Positions 51,028 through 58,831 of a DNA stretch of 64,000 bases are shown piece after piece. The stretch is taken from contig NZ_JAMXQV010000004.1 of the NCBI RefSeq assembly GCF_024703995.1, positions 124,001 to 188,000 of the forward strand, in the 5' to 3' direction. This stretch comes from Amycolatopsis iheyensis. GTDB taxonomy: Bacteria; Actinomycetota; Actinomycetes; Mycobacteriales; Pseudonocardiaceae. The notes below the pieces were generated by a model. The model did not search any database. It saw nothing but the letters and a program-made list of their open reading frames with translations, and was not told the origin of the DNA. The number at the start of each line of letters is the position of its first letter. Within the stretch, counting starts at the first letter, position 1. The position numbers and the translations under genes are program-made.

Positions 51028-52514
51028 GAGTTGCGCGGGAAGCCCAGGTTCACCCCGGCGTGCGAGCGGTTCGGCCACCGCGACGTCACGACCTTCGTCC
51101 GCGTGAAGAAGTGGAACCCCTCGGGCCCGTAGGCGTGGCTGTCCCCGAACAGCGAGTCCTTCCAGCCGCCGAAGGAGTAGTAGCCCACCGGGACCGGGAT
51201 CGGGACGTTCACGCCGACCATGCCGACCTCGACCTCGTTCTGGAACCGCCGGGCCGCCGCGCCGTCGCCGGTGAAGATCGCCGTGCCGTTGCCGTAGGGG
51301 TTCGCGTTGATCAGGTCCAGCGCGTCGTCGTAGGAGGTGGCGCGGGCGACCGCCAGCACCGGGCCGAAGATCTCGTCGGTGTAGATCGACATCTCCGGGC
51401 GGACGTGGTCGAACAGCGTCGGGCCGAGCCAGAAGCCGTCGCCCGGGACCTCGATCCCGCGCCCGTCCACGACGAGCGACGCGCCCGAGGAAACGCCGGC
51501 GTCCACATAGGACGAAACCCGCTCGTGGTGCGCCGCCGTCACCAGCGGGCCCATCTCCGACTCGGGGTCGCGGCCGTCGCCGACGCGCAGCCGGGACATC
51601 CGCTCGGTGATCTTCGCGACCAGCTCGTCGCCGACCGGGTCGACCGCGACCACCACCGAGACCGCCATGCAGCGTTCGCCCGCCGAGCCGAAGCCGGCCG
51701 ACACCGCGGCGTCCGCGGCCAGGTCGAGGTCGGCGTCGGGCAGGACGACCATGTGGTTCTTCGCGCCGCCGAGCGCCTGGACGCGCTTTCCGTGCCGAGT
51801 GCCGGTTTCGTAGACGTAGCGGGCGATCGGCGTCGACCCGACGAACGAGATCGCCTTGACGTCGTCGTGGGTGAGCAGCCCGTCGACCGCCGCCTTGTCG
51901 CCGTGCAGCACGTTCAGCACGCCCGCCGGCAGCCCGGCTTCGGCGAACAGCTCGGCCATGAACACCGCGGCCGACGGGTCCTTCTCGCTCGGCTTGAGCA
52001 CGACGGTGTTGCCGCAGGCCAGCGCGTTCGGGACGAACCAGAGCGGCACCATGGCCGGGAAGTTGAACGGCGAGATCACGCCGACCACGCCGAGGGGCTG
52101 GGCGATCGAGTAGACGTCGACGCCGGTGGAGGCGTTCTCGCTGAACCCGCCCTTGAGCAGCTGGGCCGCGCCGCAGGCGTACTCGACGTTCTCGATCGCG
52201 CGGGCGACCTCGCCGGCGGCGTCGGACTCGACCTTGCCGTGCTCGCTCGTGACGATCTTGGCGAGCTCGTGCTTGCGGGCGGCGAGCAGCTCGCGGAAGG
52301 CGAACAGCACCCGCGTCCGGCCGGCCAGCGACGTCCCGCGCCAGCCCGGCAGCGCCGCCTTGGCCGCGGCGACGGCGGCTTCGACCTCGGCGTCACCGGC
52401 GAAGTCGACGTGGGCCCGGACCTGCCCGGTGGCGGGGTCGAACACCTCGCCCGACCGCGCGGCGGTCCCGGTGAACGGCTTGCCGTCGATCCAGTGGCTG
52501 ATGCGGTCGGTCAC
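51024..52514 (-). CDS. mmsA: CoA-acylating methylmalonate/malonate-semialdehyde dehydrogenase
   Basis: The 496-residue aldehyde dehydrogenase has FNFPAMVPLWFVPNALACGN (NAD site), FVGSTPIARYVYETG, and the catalytic Cys in FGSAGERCMAVSV. Methylmalonate-semialdehyde dehydrogenases use CoA and turn methylmalonate or malonate semialdehyde into propionyl- or acetyl-CoA, the last step of valine, thymine or uracil (via beta-alanine) breakdown. GTG 52514 has GGAG eight bases upstream. It is divergent from the PucR gene and close to the hydantoin/pyrimidine operon. Confidence 0.9.
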   Translation of the reverse strand: MTDRISHWIDGKPFTGTAARSGEVFDPATGQVRAHVDFAGDAEVEAAVAAAKAALPGWRGTSLAGRTRVLFAFRELLAARKHELAKIVTSEHGKVESDAAGEVARAIENVEYACGAAQLLKGGFSENASTGVDVYSIAQPLGVVGVISPFNFPAMVPLWFVPNALACGNTVVLKPSEKDPSAAVFMAELFAEAGLPAGVLNVLHGDKAAVDGLLTHDDVKAISFVGSTPIARYVYETGTRHGKRVQALGGAKNHMVVLPDADLDLAADAAVSAGFGSAGERCMAVSVVVAVDPVGDELVAKITERMSRLRVGDGRDPESEMGPLVTAAHHERVSSYVDAGVSSGASLVVDGRGIEVPGDGFWLGPTLFDHVRPEMSIYTDEIFGPVLAVARATSYDDALDLINANPYGNGTAIFTGDGAAARRFQNEVEVGMVGVNVPIPVPVGYYSFGGWKDSLFGDSHAYGPEGFHFFTRTKVVTSRWPNRSHAGVNLGFPRNS

Positions 52515-52614
52515 GGCACGCGCTCCTTCGCTCGGGGACTTCCCCTGCGAGTCTCCGGGCACCCGCCACGCCAACGCCATCGACAACGTGTACGTCAGTC
52601 GGCTCCCGGCCGTA

Positions 52615-52645
52615 CAGTCTGTCCCTGCCGATCAGACCCTCAGAC
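52615..52645. promoter_or_regulatory. CAGTCTG/CAGAC inverted motif in the mmsA-pucR promoter region
   Basis: CAGTCTG (52615-52621) is followed by CAGAC at 52634-52638 and again at 52641-52645, giving an inverted half-site pair in the 141-base gap between the divergent mmsA and pucR genes. The same half-sites flank the promoter at 58755-58792. Confidence 0.4.
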
Positions 52646-52655
52646 CCGAGGAGCC

Positions 52656-54290
52656 ATGTACCCGACCGTCGCCGAGGTGCTCGCGCTGCCCGTGCTGCGC
52701 CAGGGCCGTCCCCACGTCGTCGCGGGCTCGGCCGGGCTCGACGCGCCGGTGCGCTGGGCGCACGTGGCCGAGGTGGCCGACATCGCGCACCTGCTGCGCG
52801 GTGGCGAGCTGGTGCTGACCACCGGCGTCGCGCTGCCCGACGACGGCGCGGCGCTCGCCCGGTACGTCGCCGACCTGGCCGGGGTCGGCGCCGCCGGCCT
52901 GGTGATCGAGCTGGTCCGGCACTGGAGCGACAAGCTGCCCGCCGCGCTGGTCGAGGCGGCCGAGGCGCACGGCCTGCCGCTGGTCACGCTCTCGCGCGAG
53001 ACGCGGTACGTGAGCGTCACCGAGGCGGTGAACGGCCAGATCGTCGACGCCCAGGTCGCCGAGCTGCGGGCCGCCGAGCGGGTGCACGAGACGTTCACCG
53101 CGCTGACCGTCGCCGGTGCCGAACCCGGCGTCGTGCTGGGCGAGGTCGCCCGGCTGACCGAGCAGCCGGTGGTGCTGGAGACGCTGTCGCACGAGGTCCT
53201 GGCCTACGACGCGGCCGGCGCCGACCCCGGCGAGCTGCTCACCGGCTGGCCCGCTCGCTCCCGCGTGGTCCAGCTCGGCGAGCGGACCGGCTACCACCCC
53301 GGTTCGGGCTGGCTGGTCACCGTGGTCGGCGCGCGCGGGCACGACTGGGGGCGGCTGGTCGTCGTCTGCGCCGACCCGCCGCCGCACCGCCACCGGGTGG
53401 TCGCCGAGCGGGCCGCGTCCGCGCTGGCCGTGCACCGGCTGGTCGCCAAGGATTCCGACGGGCTCGAGCGGCAGGCCCACCGCGCGGTGCTCACCGAGCT
53501 GCTCGCGTCGCCGGCGCCGTCGGCGGAGCTGCTGGCGCGGGCTTCGGCGCTGGCCGTGCCGCTCACCGGGCGGCAGCTGGTCGGGCTGGCGGTGCGGCCC
53601 AAGCTGATCGGCCACCGGCCGGCGCTTTCCACCCCGCCGGTGGTGCGTGAGCTGGCCGAGGCGACGGTACTGGCCGCGCGCCGGGCGAAGGTGGCGGCGC
53701 TGGTGGCGACCGACGAGCTCGGGGTGCGGGCGCTGATCGCGCTGTCCCCGGAGGCGAACGCCGACACCGTGCTGCACCGGCTCGCCGGCGACGTCCGCGA
53801 GGCCCGGGGCAGCGCGCCGGGCGTGCTCGCGGTCGGCACGACGGTGACGTCGCCGGCCGAAGCGGGCCGGACGCTGCACGAGGCCGGCCAGGTCGCGGCG
53901 GCGGCGCTCGGCGCGGGCGTCGAGCGCGTGCTGCACCGGCTGTCCGACGTCCGGCTGCGCGGCCTGCTGCACCTGTTGTCGGGCGACGAGCGCGTGACGG
54001 CGTTCGCCCAGCGCGAGCTGGGTCCGCTGCTGCAGCGCGACGCCGCGGCCGGGAGCCGGCTCCTCCAGGCGCTGCGGCACTACTGCGAGCACGGCGGCAA
54101 CAAGTCGGCGGCGGCCGCGGCGGCCCACACTTCGCGGACGGCGTACTACCAGCAGCTCGCCCGGATCGAGCAGGTCCTCGGCGTCCGGCTGGAGGACCCG
54201 GAGTCGATGCTCTCGCTCTACGTCGCGTTGCTGGCCTTGGACCTCACTCGGACGAGCGAAGAAGACTCACCCGGACGAGGAACACAGTGA
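52656..54290 (+). CDS. pucR: PucR-family transcriptional regulator
   Basis: The 544-residue activator has an N-terminal PucR domain (PTVAEVLALPVLRQGRPHVVAGSAGLDAPVRWAHVAEVADIAHLLRGGELVLTTG), a GGDEF-like middle part, and a C-terminal HTH (YCEHGGNKSAAAAAAHTSRTAYYQQLARIEQVLG). PucR regulators control purine, allantoin, hydantoin or pyrimidine degradation. ATG 52656 is preceded by GAGGAG. It probably regulates mmsA and the NCS1-hydantoinase operon at 58.8-63.6 kb. Confidence 0.92.
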   Translation: MYPTVAEVLALPVLRQGRPHVVAGSAGLDAPVRWAHVAEVADIAHLLRGGELVLTTGVALPDDGAALARYVADLAGVGAAGLVIELVRHWSDKLPAALVEAAEAHGLPLVTLSRETRYVSVTEAVNGQIVDAQVAELRAAERVHETFTALTVAGAEPGVVLGEVARLTEQPVVLETLSHEVLAYDAAGADPGELLTGWPARSRVVQLGERTGYHPGSGWLVTVVGARGHDWGRLVVVCADPPPHRHRVVAERAASALAVHRLVAKDSDGLERQAHRAVLTELLASPAPSAELLARASALAVPLTGRQLVGLAVRPKLIGHRPALSTPPVVRELAEATVLAARRAKVAALVATDELGVRALIALSPEANADTVLHRLAGDVREARGSAPGVLAVGTTVTSPAEAGRTLHEAGQVAAAALGAGVERVLHRLSDVRLRGLLHLLSGDERVTAFAQRELGPLLQRDAAAGSRLLQALRHYCEHGGNKSAAAAAAHTSRTAYYQQLARIEQVLGVRLEDPESMLSLYVALLALDLTRTSEEDSPGRGTQ

Positions 54291-54318
54291 TCGGCCCCGG
54301 GCTGCCGATGGAACCGAT

Positions 54319-54681
54319 ATGGCCCTCCTCCCCCTTGCTGCCTGCGTGCTGAGCCTGAGCTGCCTCGCGCCGGCGCAACCCCCGGCGTCGACCCTGCAGC
54401 TGACCAGCCACGACACCGCCAACCGCATCGGCTCGGTCGTCCTCACCTGCGAGCCGGCGGGCGGCACGCACCCGAAGCACGACAAGGCGTGCGCGGTGCT
54501 GTCGAGCGCCGGCGGCGACTTTTCCCGGATCAACGCGCGGCACCAGGCGTGCACGCTGATCTACGCCCCGGTCGACGTCACGGCGGTCGGCACCTGGCGC
54601 GGCAAGCCGGTGTCGTTCCACACGACGTACCCGAACCGCTGCGCGGCCGACCGCGACTCGGACGACGTCTTCGCCTTCTGA
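54319..54681 (+). CDS. Subtilisin inhibitor-like (SSI) secreted protein
   Basis: The 120-residue protein has a short signal peptide (MALLPLAACVLSLSCLAPAQ) and the SSI fold. Four cysteines fit the two SSI disulfides: LTCEPAGG with DKAC, and HQAC with NRCAADRD. The conserved GTWRGKPVSFHTTYPN and final DDVFAF are also present. The reactive loop is HQACTLIYAPVDV, which places Leu near P1. It inhibits extracellular serine proteases. It lies 28 bases after pucR but is a separate transcript judging by function. Confidence 0.88.
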   Translation: MALLPLAACVLSLSCLAPAQPPASTLQLTSHDTANRIGSVVLTCEPAGGTHPKHDKACAVLSSAGGDFSRINARHQACTLIYAPVDVTAVGTWRGKPVSFHTTYPNRCAADRDSDDVFAF

Positions 54682-54774
54682 CGTCCGGACACGCGGCAGC
54701 CGCCGGGCCGCCCCCACGACGACCCGGTGGCTACCGCGCGACGTTCTTAACTACGCACAGCGACGCGGTTCGGT

Positions 54775-56835
54775 TCAGTGACAGCTGCCGAGAGGTACGT
54801 CACGCGCCGCTGACCGGCTCAGGTTCCAGGCGGGCCAGCCGTCCGCCGGGTCGCCGTCGAGGACCTGGCGCAGCACGCACGTGCGCAGGGGTTCCGGCAG
54901 CCGCGCCGAAACCACCGGGACGACGTCGGCGGAGAACCCGGCGAGGTACCGGTGGTCCAGGGGTTTTCCGGCGGCGGCGCGGTCGAGGTTGGCGTCGGCG
55001 ATCAGCCGTTCGGGATCCAGGACGGCGAGCACGAGCAGCGCCGCGGCGGCCGTGCCGATCGCCGCGCGGGGCAGCCACGCCGAGCGCAGCTTCACCAGCG
55101 ACGCGCAGACGAGCACGAACACCCCGCCGAACCAGAGTTCGCAGACCTCGACGAGCAGGCGCAGCACGGTGAAGCCGTACGCTTCCTGGTAGGTCCACAT
55201 GCGACTCAACGCGGAGCCGACGAGCACCAGGCTCAGCACGCTGAGCGCCCCGAGCAGGACGCGCTGGCGAAGCCGGTCGGCCTTGGTCACGTCCGGCGCC
55301 CAGCGCAGGGCCGCGCCGACGATCGCGAGGGTCAGCACGGTGACGGCGCACAGCTGCCAGAAGCCGCTGCGGGCGTACTCCGCCGACGTCAGGCCGCTGG
55401 TGCGCAGGACGTACTCGGTGCCACCGAACAGCACGACCAGCCGGACGCCGACGAACACGCTGAACAGCAGCACGAGGACACCGAGCGGGACTGTCCACTC
55501 CAGACCGTACTTGTCCCGGTGCGGACGTTCGGCGGACGCGCGGTGCGGTGGCGCGGCGAGGAAGTAACACGCCCCGGCGACGAGCAACGCGACGACGGCG
55601 AACACCCCGAGCCACCGCGCGAGGGTAGCGAAGCTGAGATCGGGGATCATGGCGTTGACGACGGCGGCGAAGGCGGCGTCGGCGCTGGCGAGCAGGGGCA
55701 CGAAGACGGCGACGAGCGCGGCGGCGGCCAGCACGGCGAGCGCGATCCGCCGCGCGACCCCGTCGCGGCGGGCGGTGAAGCGGCCCACCCCGCGGCCCGC
55801 CCAGGGGATGGCGCGCAGGGCTTCGAGCGGGACGGCGAGCACGTCGTAGAGGACGGAGTGGACGGTCCGCGCCCCGACGACGGCGAGCGACCCGGTGCCG
55901 AAGGCGCCGAGCACGCAGAGGACGAACAGCCACTCCGACGCCCGGACGGCGCCCATCGCGAGGAGCGCGAGGGTGAGCCCCGCCCAGGTGGCGTTGACCC
56001 AGGTGAAGGGACTGTCGCCGCCATCGCCCCGCGACCGCCGATCGGCGACGAAGACAGCGACGACGACGGCCAGCCCGGAGAGGAACCACCCGGCCCCGGG
56101 CCGGTCGACGGGCAGCAGGAGCGCACCGGCAACGCCGGCCAGGGTGGCGGCGGGCAGCACGGCGGGAGGAAGCGGAACAACGGCGGACTTGGGCGGCGGG
56201 AGAGGGCGCATGAGGACAGGTGGCGCGGCCACGGCAACGCCACCGGCCGGGCTCACCGGCACGGCATCGCCACCCGCAGCCGCTCGCGCGCTCGCCCCCG
56301 CGCCACCCGCCCGCGAGCGACCGCCCACCGCAGCGCCGGCCCGACCCACCGCGCCGGCGCTCTCCCCGACCACATCACCCGCCGAGCCACGCCGGTCCAC
56401 CCCGGCCACGGCGCCGGCACGCCCCACGCCGCCGCCTCTCTCCCCGACCACATCTCCCGCAGAGCCACCCGCCCGCGGGCGACCACCCACCGCGCCGCCT
56501 TCCTCCCCGACCACCTCACCGGCCGAGCCACGCCGATCGGCCGCCCCGGCCACGGCGCCGGCACGCCCTACCCCGCCACCTCTCCTCCCGACCGCACCTC
56601 CCGCAGAGCCACCCGCCCGCGAGCGACCACCCACCGCGCCGCCTTCCTCCCCGACCACCTCACCCGCCGAGCCACGCCGATCCGCCCCGGCCACGGCGCC
56701 GGCACGCCCCACCCCGCCGCCTTCCTCCTCGACCACCTCACCCGCAGAGCCGCCCCGGTAGGCCGCCCCGGCCGCAGCGCTCGACCGCTTACCCCGCGGC
56801 ACCAGCCCCGCATCCCCGATCCTGTTCTTCGGCAT
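54775..56835 (-). CDS. DUF4173/DUF4153-like polytopic membrane protein with repetitive N-terminus
   Basis: The 686-residue protein has about 11 hydrophobic segments from residue 210 on, including YGLEWTVPLGVLVLLFSVFVGVRLVVLFGG with TSAEYARSGFWQLCAVTVL, the conserved block of DUF4173/DUF4153. A soluble tail follows (YLAGFSADVVPVVSARLPEPL). The first 190 residues are a Gly/Ala/Val/Arg-rich repeat. ATG 56835 is taken as the start because the frame is open and GGAGAAAGCAGG lies upstream; ATG 56211 would remove the repeats. Function unknown. Confidence 0.82.
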   Translation of the reverse strand: MPKNRIGDAGLVPRGKRSSAAAGAAYRGGSAGEVVEEEGGGVGRAGAVAGADRRGSAGEVVGEEGGAVGGRSRAGGSAGGAVGRRGGGVGRAGAVAGAADRRGSAGEVVGEEGGAVGGRPRAGGSAGDVVGERGGGVGRAGAVAGVDRRGSAGDVVGESAGAVGRAGAAVGGRSRAGGAGASARAAAGGDAVPVSPAGGVAVAAPPVLMRPLPPPKSAVVPLPPAVLPAATLAGVAGALLLPVDRPGAGWFLSGLAVVVAVFVADRRSRGDGGDSPFTWVNATWAGLTLALLAMGAVRASEWLFVLCVLGAFGTGSLAVVGARTVHSVLYDVLAVPLEALRAIPWAGRGVGRFTARRDGVARRIALAVLAAAALVAVFVPLLASADAAFAAVVNAMIPDLSFATLARWLGVFAVVALLVAGACYFLAAPPHRASAERPHRDKYGLEWTVPLGVLVLLFSVFVGVRLVVLFGGTEYVLRTSGLTSAEYARSGFWQLCAVTVLTLAIVGAALRWAPDVTKADRLRQRVLLGALSVLSLVLVGSALSRMWTYQEAYGFTVLRLLVEVCELWFGGVFVLVCASLVKLRSAWLPRAAIGTAAAALLVLAVLDPERLIADANLDRAAAGKPLDHRYLAGFSADVVPVVSARLPEPLRTCVLRQVLDGDPADGWPAWNLSRSAARDVPLGSCH
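56245..56760 (-). repeat. In-gene repeat with a 141-144 bp period
   Basis: The DNA encoding the N-terminal arm is built from alternating units, GSAGEVVGEEGGAVGGRxRAG and GSAGxVVGxxGGGVGRAGAVAG, three of each. The marker GCCGAGCCAC recurs at 56381, 56522 and 56666. The repeat is in frame, so copy-number changes would keep the gene open. Confidence 0.8.
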
Positions 56836-56895
56836 CTCGCCTGCTTTCTCCGCGCGAAGCCCCGCCGAGCCGCGCGAGTTCGCGTTCGCAAATAC

Positions 56896-56924
56896 CCGGC
56901 GGCGAGCGGACCGCTCGCCGCCGG
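56896..56924 (-). terminator. Terminator of the two-component operon
   Basis: Two perfect 14-base arms (56896-56909 and 56911-56924) start 9 bases after the kinase stop. Leftwards the stem is followed by GGTATTTG. Confidence 0.8.
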
Positions 56925-56932
56925 AAAAGACC

Positions 56933-57919
56933 TCAGCCCGTCGGCAGCGTCACCCTGATCCGGCTGCCCGGCCCGGCGGACACGACCTCGATCGTCCCGC
57001 CGTGCAGCTCCACCGCCCACCGGGCGATCGCCAGCCCGAGCCCCGTGCCCCCGCCCGACGGCCGCTCGCCCCGCGTGAACCGCTCGAACACGCGCTCGCG
57101 ATCGGCCGGGGAGATGCCCGGGCCCTCGTCGCACACGTCGATCCGCACCTCGCCCGGGCGCGCCTCCGCCAGCACCCGCACCGAACCACCCGCCGGGCCG
57201 TGGCGGACCGCGTTCTCCAGCAGGTTCGCCACCACCTGGAACAGCCGCCCGCGATCCGCCACCACGACCACGTCCGGCGGCGAAACCGACACCGAGAACG
57301 TCACGCCGCGCACCAAAGCCGCCTCGGAGACGGCCGAGGAAAGCAGCGAAGACAGCGAAAACGACGTCTTGTGCAGCGGGATCGCCCCGGCGTCGAGCCG
57401 CGACAGGTCGAGCAGCTCGTCCACCAGCGTCGCCAGCCGCTCGGTCTGCTGCAACGCCGTCTTCAACGTCGCGGGATCGGCGTCCTCGACGCCGTCGACC
57501 AGGTTCTCCAGCACCCCGTTCAACGCCGTGATCGGCGTCCGCAGCTCGTGCGACACGTTCGCGATCAGCTCGCGGCGCTGCCGGTCCGCGTCCCCCAGGT
57601 CCCCCGCCATCTGGTTGAACGCCCGCGCCAGCGATCCCACCTCGTCGCGGGTGGTCGCGCGGATCCGGCGCGTGTAGTCGCCCTTCGCCATCGCCCGCGC
57701 CGCCGCCGTCATCTCGCGCAGCGGCCGCGTCATCCCGTGCGCCAGCACCTGCGACAACACCAGCGCCAGCACCATCGCCGTGATCGTCGTCTTCGGCGGC
57801 AGCCAGCCGATCTGCCAGTTGAAGAACGCGAACGCGACCCCACCGGACGCCACCATGAGGATCGCCAGCTTCAGCTTGATCGACCGGATCCGGTCCAGCG
57901 GCCGCGGCACGAGGTTCAC
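56933..57919 (-). CDS. BaeS/OmpR-system sensor histidine kinase
   Basis: The 328-residue kinase has two transmembrane segments (about 16-33 and 45-61) with almost no periplasmic loop, a HAMP domain, HisKA with H124 in ANVSHELRTPI, and HATPase motifs NLLENAVRHG, DEGPGISPADRERVFERF and GGTGLGLAIARW. The tiny sensor loop suggests membrane-perturbation sensing. GTG 57919 overlaps the regulator stop (GTGA). Confidence 0.94.
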   Translation of the reverse strand: MNLVPRPLDRIRSIKLKLAILMVASGGVAFAFFNWQIGWLPPKTTITAMVLALVLSQVLAHGMTRPLREMTAAARAMAKGDYTRRIRATTRDEVGSLARAFNQMAGDLGDADRQRRELIANVSHELRTPITALNGVLENLVDGVEDADPATLKTALQQTERLATLVDELLDLSRLDAGAIPLHKTSFSLSSLLSSAVSEAALVRGVTFSVSVSPPDVVVVADRGRLFQVVANLLENAVRHGPAGGSVRVLAEARPGEVRIDVCDEGPGISPADRERVFERFTRGERPSGGGTGLGLAIARWAVELHGGTIEVVSAGPGSRIRVTLPTG

Positions 57920-58611
57920 GCTCCCGCCTCCAACGCGTACCCGACGCCGTGCACGGTCCGGATCAGGTCCGCCCCGAGCTTCCGCCGCAGCGCCTTGATG
58001 TGGCTGTCCACCGCCCGGGTGCCCGCGGACGTGCCGTGGACGTCCCAGTCCCACACCTCCGACAGCAGCCGTTCCCGCGGCTGCACCACCCGCGGCCGCC
58101 GCGCGAAGTGCACCAGCAGGTCGAACTCGATCGGCGTCAGCTGCGCCGCGACGCCCGCCCGGGCGACCCGCCGCTGGTCGACGTCGATCTCGAGGTCGCC
58201 CAGCACGATCCGGGCCCCCGAAGCACCGGCCGAAGACCGCTCCACCCGCCGCAGCAGCGCGTGCACCCGCGCGGTGAGCACCCGCATCGAGAACGGCTTC
58301 GTGAGGTAGTCGTCGGCGCCGACCCCCAGCCCGACCAGCATGTCCGTCTCGTCGGCCCGCGCGGTCAGCATCAGCACCGGCACCGGCCGCCGGCCCTGGA
58401 TCCGGCGGCAGACCTCGAGCCCGTCGAACCCCGGCAGCATGACGTCCAGCACGACGAGGTCCGGCTCCCCGGACGCCTCGGCCGAGACCGCCGCCGGCCC
58501 GTCGTGGGCGACGTCCACACTGAACCCCTCGGCCCGCAGCCGGGCCGCGATCGACGCGGCGATCGTGACGTCGTCCTCGACGACCAGCACCCGCCGCCCA
58601 CCCAGTTCCAT
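57916..58611 (-). CDS. OmpR-family response regulator
   Basis: The 231-residue regulator has a receiver domain with D56 (VVLDVMLPGFDG) and Lys in DDYLTKPFSMRVL, plus a winged-helix DNA-binding domain ending VRTVHGVGYALE-like (DLIRTVHGVGYALEAGA). ATG 58611 is the start. Direct repeats GTGGAGACGGTT and GTGGAGACGTTT lie about 35 bases apart just upstream (near 58640-58680), which could be its own binding sites. Confidence 0.94.
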   Translation of the reverse strand: MELGGRRVLVVEDDVTIAASIAARLRAEGFSVDVAHDGPAAVSAEASGEPDLVVLDVMLPGFDGLEVCRRIQGRRPVPVLMLTARADETDMLVGLGVGADDYLTKPFSMRVLTARVHALLRRVERSSAGASGARIVLGDLEIDVDQRRVARAGVAAQLTPIEFDLLVHFARRPRVVQPRERLLSEVWDWDVHGTSAGTRAVDSHIKALRRKLGADLIRTVHGVGYALEAGA

Positions 58612-58754
58612 GGCCACGACCCTATGCACCCCCGGTGGAGACGGTTCGCGCGAAGTGTGAAGATCCTGTGGAGACGTTTCAGCCGCTTTGCCGGTTCATG
58701 ACGATCGGTGGTGTGACGCAGGTCATGCACTCCGGCGCCGGTTCGCGCAATCGA

Positions 58755-58792
58755 CAGACTGCACTCCTGATCAGCGAAGAGTGAACAGTCTG
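58755..58792. promoter_or_regulatory. Palindromic operator in the hydantoin/pyrimidine operon promoter
   Basis: CAGACTG-CACTC (58755-58766) and GAGTG-AA-CAGTCTG (58779-58792) form an inverted repeat, with the perfect palindrome CTGATCAG (58767-58774) in the middle. It lies 40 bases upstream of the NCS1 permease start, a good place for an activator or repressor. The 58612-58831 gap has no gene. Confidence 0.55.
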
Positions 58793-58831
58793 CCGTTGCC
58801 CCGGTCACAACCGGGCGCGCAGGATTCCGCA

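Noticed and set aside
56253..56564. Separate small proteins inside the DUF4173-like gene's repeat arm
   Set aside because: They are other frames of the same repeat without start signals or recognisable domains.
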